Below, piece by piece: positions 13,500-17,854 of a DNA stretch of 17,854 nt. How positions within the stretch are numbered: position 1 is the stretch's first letter; each line of letters opens with the position of its first letter. The translations under genes were made by a program, and so were the position numbers. This stretch comes from an uncultured Ruminococcus sp. (GTDB lineage Bacteria > Bacillota > Clostridia > Oscillospirales > Ruminococcaceae). Location of the stretch: positions 1 through 17,854 of the forward strand of contig UQEM01000044.1 of NCBI GenBank assembly GCA_900540005.1. Reading direction: 5' to 3'. The notes under the pieces were generated by a model. It saw only the letters and a program-made list of their open reading frames with translations. It made no database searches and had not been told where the DNA came from.

Positions 13500-14882
13500 T
13501 TACATACCCCCATTCTTGTATTTCTTCCTGCGCTTTTTTCGCAGGAATCTGTCATCGGTTTCTTCGCCCGGATTCTCGTCCGGCTCATCCTGTTCCTCGG
13601 TATCCGGCTGTTCCTGCGGCTGATTCAGAGCATATGCCGCACCTGCATCCTCCAGCTTGTTATACGAGCCGTTCAGGTAGTAGTCGTTGCCGCCCTGATC
13701 GTCAGGGATCAAGTCCATATTTTCAAGACGGCGCACATCATTGGGCGACATAAAGCCGTTGCCGACACCGATAGCGTAGGCGTTCATTCGGCTCTGGTAG
13801 TCGCCGCGCATCAGACCGTCCACATTGAATTTCGGGAAATATACATTCTGTTCTTCCTCCAGAAGAAGGTCTTTCATGATGCCCTTTTCGATGCGAATGA
13901 TCCACGGCATAAGAGAATACTGCACAAATGCAATACCCTGATGCTCGATGTTATTGAAGGTGCTGCGTTTCAGATCCTGTACCAGATGCGGCGGCACCTG
14001 AAACATACGGCAGATCTCCTCAACATCAAATTCGCGGGTCGAAAGGAACTGCGAATCCTCTGGCGGCAGCGATATCGGCTTATACTGCATTCCTTCTTCG
14101 AGGACTGCGATGCGGTGTGCGTTGCGTGCGCCGCCGTAAGCCCGTGTCCAGTTGTCACGGATTTTCTGCGGGTCTTTGAGCACGCCCGGATGCTCCAGTA
14201 CGCCGGCAGGCTGCGCTCCGTTTTTGAAGAAGGCACTGCCGTATCGCTCTACTGCCATGACCGCACCGAGTGCATTTTTCATCATCGCTATCGGTGAGAA
14301 ACCGACCAGTCCATTGAATCCCAGACCGGGAATGTGCAGTATCTCATCCCTCTGAAAGATGATATCCTTGTCATGCTCACCGGGCTTTTCATCAGTGTAT
14401 GCATGATAGGTGTAAATGAGGTCGCCGCTTTTTGGATCACGGTCGATCTCCATGTTTTCCGGCAGTAGCGGATACAGACCGAGAATTTCATTCTTACCGT
14501 CCCGGACAATCTGTGCATAGGCGTTGCCCCATAGTAAAAGGTGGCACATGAGTGCTTCCCAGAACGAGAATGAACTCATTTCGGGATTCGGCTGTCGGTA
14601 GAGTATTTTGTACAGCGGATGATCGGTAGCGCGTTCCTTATCCTCGCCGTCACCTGTATATCTGTACAGATGCAGCGGAAGCCCTGCGATAGTATTTGAC
14701 AGCAGTCTCACGCAGGCATAAACGGTAACAATCTGCATTGCAGTGCGTTCATCCACACGCTCTCCGCTGTGCGTCATACCGAAAACGAACAGGTTTCCTG
14801 AATCCCGGACATTGTCCTGAATATCCGGCAGCATCGGCGCATCTCTCGGCTTGCTGATGCCAAGCCAGCTCAAAAAGCCCAT
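13500..14882 (-). CDS. HK97-family portal protein
   Basis: This 460-residue portal subunit forms the ring through which DNA enters the prohead. Family motifs in order are: MQIVTVYACVRLLSNTIAGL, PLHLYRY, HPLYKILYRQPNPEMSSFSF, WEALMCHLLLWGNAYAQI, EILHIPGLGFNGLVGFSPI, FFKNGAQPAGVLEHPG, FDVEEICRMFQVPPHLV, STFNNIEHQGIAF and NGFMSPNDVRRLENMD. The C-terminus is acidic (QPDTEEQDEPDENPGEE) and then strongly basic (RFLRKKRRKKYKNGGM). I chose the third-codon ATG at 14882 because AGGAGG lies 8 bases before it; the ATG at 14888 is only 2 bases from it. The terminase stop is 15 bases upstream and the protease start follows the stop directly. Confidence 0.95.
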   Translation of the reverse strand: MGFLSWLGISKPRDAPMLPDIQDNVRDSGNLFVFGMTHSGERVDERTAMQIVTVYACVRLLSNTIAGLPLHLYRYTGDGEDKERATDHPLYKILYRQPNPEMSSFSFWEALMCHLLLWGNAYAQIVRDGKNEILGLYPLLPENMEIDRDPKSGDLIYTYHAYTDEKPGEHDKDIIFQRDEILHIPGLGFNGLVGFSPIAMMKNALGAVMAVERYGSAFFKNGAQPAGVLEHPGVLKDPQKIRDNWTRAYGGARNAHRIAVLEEGMQYKPISLPPEDSQFLSTREFDVEEICRMFQVPPHLVQDLKRSTFNNIEHQGIAFVQYSLMPWIIRIEKGIMKDLLLEEEQNVYFPKFNVDGLMRGDYQSRMNAYAIGVGNGFMSPNDVRRLENMDLIPDDQGGNDYYLNGSYNKLEDAGAAYALNQPQEQPDTEEQDEPDENPGEETDDRFLRKKRRKKYKNGGM

Positions 14883-14897
14883 AAACATTACCTCCTG

Positions 14898-17078
14898 TCA
14901 GATGACCACAAGATCGTGGTCGGGTTCATCATATACACTGCCTTGCATCTCGTGGCGAATACAGCGGTCAAGTGCCATGATCCATGCTACGATGCCGTCA
15001 ATTTTCTCTGTGGACTTTTTCTTGGACGGCTTGATATTTTCCGCCGCGTCAATTTCAGCGACCACATTTCCTGCCATCCATCGCAGGACAGGATTTCCGC
15101 TATGGATAAACTTGCCCTCAAGCAGCAGCTTGTAAAGCTCCTTCATCGGTGGCGACATATCCTTGAAGCCCATGCCGATTGGGACAACGGTAAAGCCGTC
15201 ACCCTCAAGATCGGTGATTAACTGCGTTGCATTCCAGCGGTCGGCGGCAATTTCCTTGATGTTATACATCGTGTGCAGCTCGTTGATCGTTTTCCGCACG
15301 AAACTGTAGTCCACAACATTGCCCTCGGTGATATGAAATAATCCCATGCGCTCCCATACATCGTAGGGAACATGGTCTCGCCGTACTCGCAAATCGAGCG
15401 TTTCTCTCGGCAGCCAGAAGTGCGGGACAACGATGTATTTCTCGCCGTCATGCAGCGGAGGGAACACCAGCACAAATGCCGTGATATCCGATGTGCTGGA
15501 CAGGTCAAGTCCCGCATAGCACTCCCGTCCTCGGAGCTTTTCAAGGTCGATTGGAAGATTACCCCTGTCGTAGATATGCTCCGGAATCCATGCCACCGCA
15601 CTGCCTACCCACTGATCCAGACGAAGCTGACGGAATACATTTTCTTCAGCGGGATTTGTAAGGGCTTCTCGGTGAGCATCGCGGACTCGGTCGATGGCGA
15701 TAGTGTATCCGAGCGAGGGGTTTGCCTTGTACCAAGATTCCTCCGCGTTCCAGTCATCGCCGTCATCCAGTCCGTAGATCACGGGATAAAAGGACGGATC
15801 AATACGCCTTCCTTCGAGGATGTCTTTGGCTTTCGTGTGATACTCGTAGCAGATGGAATTTCTGTCCGTTCCTGCCGTGGTGATAAGGAAGTACAGCGGT
15901 TGAGTACGGGCATCGCCGGAGCCCTTTGTGAGAACATCCACAAGGCTGCGGTTAGGCTGGGCATGAAGCTCATCCAGAACCAGACCGGATACATTCAGAC
16001 CGTGCTTGGTACCGACTTCTGCCGAAAGCACCTGATAGAATCCCACATTGGAATAATTGACCAGACGTTTTGTGGCCGCCATGATCTTGGAGCGTTTCAG
16101 GAGCGCCGGTGTCATTTCGACCATGCGCTTGGCGACATCGAATACAATGGATGCCTGCCCACGATCAGCAGCAGCGCCGTAGACCTCAGCAGACGGCTCG
16201 TTGTCGGCGTAGAGCAGATACAGTGCAATTGCCGCTGCAAGCTCACTGTTGTGCGTAGGCACAAATGACGGTCCTGCGAGATATTGGTGACTCGGACTGT
16301 CCACCTGAATGCACTGCATTTTTACAGGATGATTTACAGGTTGAATATCCAGCAGATAATGAAAACAGGAGCGAGTTTCCTTTAACCGCGCCTGTGTGCG
16401 TGTATTTTTGCGTTTAAGCCTTGATGTCGGTTGGTCATCAAAGGTTGTAAAACGGACGATATACAAAATCTCGCCGGTCGGCCACCCATGCCGTGTAGAA
16501 GGCTCACATTTCACTGCATTTTTGATGCCGAGTGACCACAGCAGTTCTCTGACGGAAAGCGCCAGCTCTCGCAGCGTTGTGACATACACGCTTTGTCCTT
16601 TGCGTTCACCGATACAGCCGTCCGAATCCATCAGCCCTTGCAGCAATGCCCACCGCTGCTCTGCGGATGCCCTCAGATATTCTGGTCGGATCTTCTTTTC
16701 ACGGAAGCTGTCAAGTAGTACTGCTTTCAGTTCATTGTACTTTATGATCTCACTGCCGCCGCATTTCTGCGGATAACGGTTGTGTACCTTATACGGAATA
16801 TTCGAGATGATATCCTCGACATCCTCCGTCCGAACAGTGATCTCCGGCTTGGTCACATTACCGTTTCCGAGCCAGTAGCCGTACAGATACGGATCAATCG
16901 GTAAAACTGCCGCTTCTGTCTGAAGGACACCGCACACCGGAATTCGGATCAGAGAATCACGCTTTGACTGTGGTCTGTCGGAAAAACGCTGTCTGTATTC
17001 CGTTGTCCTGCGATAGATCTCGCCGGTCGTCCAGAGAACATCTGAAATTGTCAATAACGCTTGACACATTAACCGCAA
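14898..17078 (-). CDS. terL: Terminase large subunit with intein, 5' end lost to an IS
   Basis: The open frame is 726 codons; its first ten or so (from a TTG at 17078) lie in the IS end and are not terminase. Codons about 11-277 are intein and 278-726 the C-terminal extein of a Terminase_1-type packaging motor. The extein starts SELAAAIALYLLYAD, which in relatives directly follows the Walker A G-x-G-K, so the intein splits the P-loop at K/S. Walker B is LVLDE (D369, E370) and the coupling motif LITTAG is at 398-403. The RNase H-like nuclease residues are D525 (GLDLSS), D613 (ADRW) and D694 (KIDG). The N-terminal extein with Walker A and about 100 residues is absent, so this allele is probably non-functional as assembled. 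The stop is 15 bases before the portal start. Confidence 0.9.
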   Translation of the reverse strand: MRLMCQALLTISDVLWTTGEIYRRTTEYRQRFSDRPQSKRDSLIRIPVCGVLQTEAAVLPIDPYLYGYWLGNGNVTKPEITVRTEDVEDIISNIPYKVHNRYPQKCGGSEIIKYNELKAVLLDSFREKKIRPEYLRASAEQRWALLQGLMDSDGCIGERKGQSVYVTTLRELALSVRELLWSLGIKNAVKCEPSTRHGWPTGEILYIVRFTTFDDQPTSRLKRKNTRTQARLKETRSCFHYLLDIQPVNHPVKMQCIQVDSPSHQYLAGPSFVPTHNSELAAAIALYLLYADNEPSAEVYGAAADRGQASIVFDVAKRMVEMTPALLKRSKIMAATKRLVNYSNVGFYQVLSAEVGTKHGLNVSGLVLDELHAQPNRSLVDVLTKGSGDARTQPLYFLITTAGTDRNSICYEYHTKAKDILEGRRIDPSFYPVIYGLDDGDDWNAEESWYKANPSLGYTIAIDRVRDAHREALTNPAEENVFRQLRLDQWVGSAVAWIPEHIYDRGNLPIDLEKLRGRECYAGLDLSSTSDITAFVLVFPPLHDGEKYIVVPHFWLPRETLDLRVRRDHVPYDVWERMGLFHITEGNVVDYSFVRKTINELHTMYNIKEIAADRWNATQLITDLEGDGFTVVPIGMGFKDMSPPMKELYKLLLEGKFIHSGNPVLRWMAGNVVAEIDAAENIKPSKKKSTEKIDGIVAWIMALDRCIRHEMQGSVYDEPDHDLVVI
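16248..17048 (-). other. Intein with LAGLIDADG homing endonuclease (5' truncated)
   Basis: The protein-splicing element ends FVPTHN/S: penultimate H276, terminal N277, then S278 as the +1 nucleophile. An upstream block F resembles MQCIQVDSPSHQYLAG. Two endonuclease motifs are visible: LYGYWLGNG (65-73) and LQGLMDSDG (146-154). In the first, the metal-binding Asp normally at position 8 is Asn72; the second keeps D153. The N-terminal splicing block with its first cysteine or serine is missing because the IS interrupts the intein just before DVLWTTGEIYRR. The insertion site, the Walker A loop of a terminase, is a typical conserved target for phage inteins. Confidence 0.88.
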
Positions 17079-17812
17079 GGATTTTGAAGTTAAGCAGCGA
17101 TAGTCAAAGCAGAATAGAACCTGTGCCGTTTTACAGCTGGTGGGATGCCACCGATCGCCGAGCAGATTCTGCGGTTGCTCCAGTAGCTCATGAAATATCG
17201 CCAGACCATCGTTTTTAATGCTTCAATCGTATAATTTTCGGATCTTCTTCCTCTGTTATAAAACAATTCCTCCTTCATTCTTGCCCATATACTCTCGCAT
17301 CTTGCGTTATCATGGCATCTTCCTCCAGCACTGTTCATGCTCTGAACAATGCCGTATTTTTGAATAGCAGTTCTGTACGAAGAACTTGTATACTGGCTGC
17401 CCCGGTCGGAATGCACATTGGCTCCACGAATCTCCGGATACCTCAAGTTCGCATTTTTCAGTGTTTCACAGCATAGTTCAGCTCGCATATGGTCCGCCAT
17501 GGCAAGACCATTTGGCATCAGGTCATAGCAATCAAAAATCGCCGAAACATACAGCTTTCCGCCTTTTGCCTTGATTTCAGTAATGTCTGTAACGCATTTT
17601 TTCAAAGGTGCATCTGCTGTGAAATCACGTTTCAGAAGATCGTCTGATTTACGGGCTTCACGGTCTGCTTTTGTGATTCCGTTGGGCTTTCGTTTGGGTT
17701 TATGAATCAGGTTTATCTGCTCCATCACGCTGCGAACGGTTGCTTCGCACGGGATATTGATCCCATTAAGCTTGCCGACTTCTTTTCTGTACTTGAGTGC
17801 CTGATACATACG
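17049..17812 (-). mobile_element. IS3-family insertion sequence, partial
   Basis: The element holds the transposase gene and about 40 bases of its 3' flank. I place the inner end at 17049, where the plus strand begins TGTCAATAACGCTTGACA. The TG terminal dinucleotide fits IS3-family ends, and homology to intein resumes right after. The boundary could be off by a few bases. The other end, orfA and any target duplication lie beyond the contig, which stops in adapter at 17813. Contigs commonly break in multicopy IS elements. Confidence 0.75.
17090..17812 (-). CDS. IS3-family transposase OrfB (N-terminally truncated)
   Basis: About 240 residues of a DDE transposase with an rve-type integrase core are present. 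The three acidic catalytic residues are visible: D in VTDITEIK, D in VHSDRGSQYTS and E in NARCESIWARMKEELFY. The N-terminal part (RMYQALKYRKEVGKLNGI, then ATVRSVMEQINLIHKPKRKP) is the end of the OrfB HTH_21-like region. The C-terminus (MSYWSNRRICSAIGGIPPAV) matches the usual Y-N-x-x-R-x-H-x-x-L-G-x-x-P pattern loosely. The apparent start at 17827 (GTG, giving MYKRQ) lies inside the Nextera adapter and is an artefact; the native sequence begins at the Arg codon at 17812. The true start, and orfA if present, are missing. Confidence 0.88.
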   Translation of the reverse strand, partial: RMYQALKYRKEVGKLNGINIPCEATVRSVMEQINLIHKPKRKPNGITKADREARKSDDLLKRDFTADAPLKKCVTDITEIKAKGGKLYVSAIFDCYDLMPNGLAMADHMRAELCCETLKNANLRYPEIRGANVHSDRGSQYTSSSYRTAIQKYGIVQSMNSAGGRCHDNARCESIWARMKEELFYNRGRRSENYTIEALKTMVWRYFMSYWSNRRICSAIGGIPPAVKRHRFYSALTIAA

Positions 17813-17854
17813 CTGTCTCTTATACACATCTCCGAGCCCACGAGACTCGACGTC
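17813..17854. other. Nextera adapter plus index, right contig end
   Basis: Bases 17813-17846 are the reverse complement of the full 34-base Nextera read-2 adapter, starting CTGTCTCTTATACACATCT. The last 8 bases, TCGACGTC, sit exactly where an i7 sample index would be read. This is untrimmed adapter read-through; none of it is genomic. Confidence 0.98.

Noticed and set aside
13170..14297. A 375-codon plus-strand frame across protease and portal genes
   Set aside because: It is antisense to two genes with clear family motifs and catalytic residues; no initiation signal.

Overview
The window is part of the late (head and tail morphogenesis) operon of an HK97-type siphophage or prophage. The host is probably a dockerin-producing Firmicute, most likely Ruminococcus or a close relative: a plus-strand gene inside the tail module encodes a secreted protein with a type I dockerin, and the phage proteins look like those of gut Firmicute prophages. 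No host chromosomal flank, integrase, lysis gene or RNA gene is visible. Both contig ends are artefacts: bases 1-32 and 17813-17854 are Illumina Nextera (Tn5 mosaic-end) adapter sequence, the second followed by an 8-base index-like tag. Only 33-17812 is biological.

The structural operon runs right to left on the minus strand: large terminase (14898-17078, carrying an intein), HK97 portal (13500-14882), ClpP-like prohead protease (12570-13499), HK97 major capsid protein (11248-12501), gp6-like connector (10951-11229), head-closure protein (10592-10951), HK97-gp10-like protein (10237-10605), tail-completion candidate (9923-10240), phi13-type major tail protein (9271-9918), tail chaperone G with a -1 frameshift product GT (8714-9255), tape measure protein (3199-7749), distal tail protein (147-1004) and the start of a Gp37-like tail protein (33-145). 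Genes overlap by a few bases or sit within tens of bases, as expected for one translationally coupled transcript.

Two cargo units (morons) interrupt this order, each with its own promoter and terminator. Moron 1 (about 7773-8573, minus strand) lies between the tail chaperone and tape measure genes. It encodes a four-helix membrane protein and an XRE-family repressor behind a near-consensus promoter with four copies of the palindrome GTGA-N8-TCAC, one on the -10 box. Moron 2 (about 1017-3180, plus strand, against the operon) lies between the tape measure and distal tail genes. It encodes a 644-residue exported protein with an EF-hand, leucine-rich repeats, a propeller-like middle and a C-terminal dockerin. 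A phage-borne dockerin protein suggests lysogenic conversion of the host's cellulosome or cell surface, and is the most unusual thing in the window.

At the right end, the terminase gene contains an intein with a LAGLIDADG endonuclease domain, inserted at the Walker A lysine-serine junction. That intein is in turn broken by an IS3-family insertion sequence (about 17049-17812, itself cut by the contig end). Unless the IS junction is an assembly artefact, this copy cannot make intact terminase and the prophage is defective for packaging. The tape measure protein has 39 and then 17 gapless 11-residue repeats, each array followed by a copy of the same 77-residue cap.
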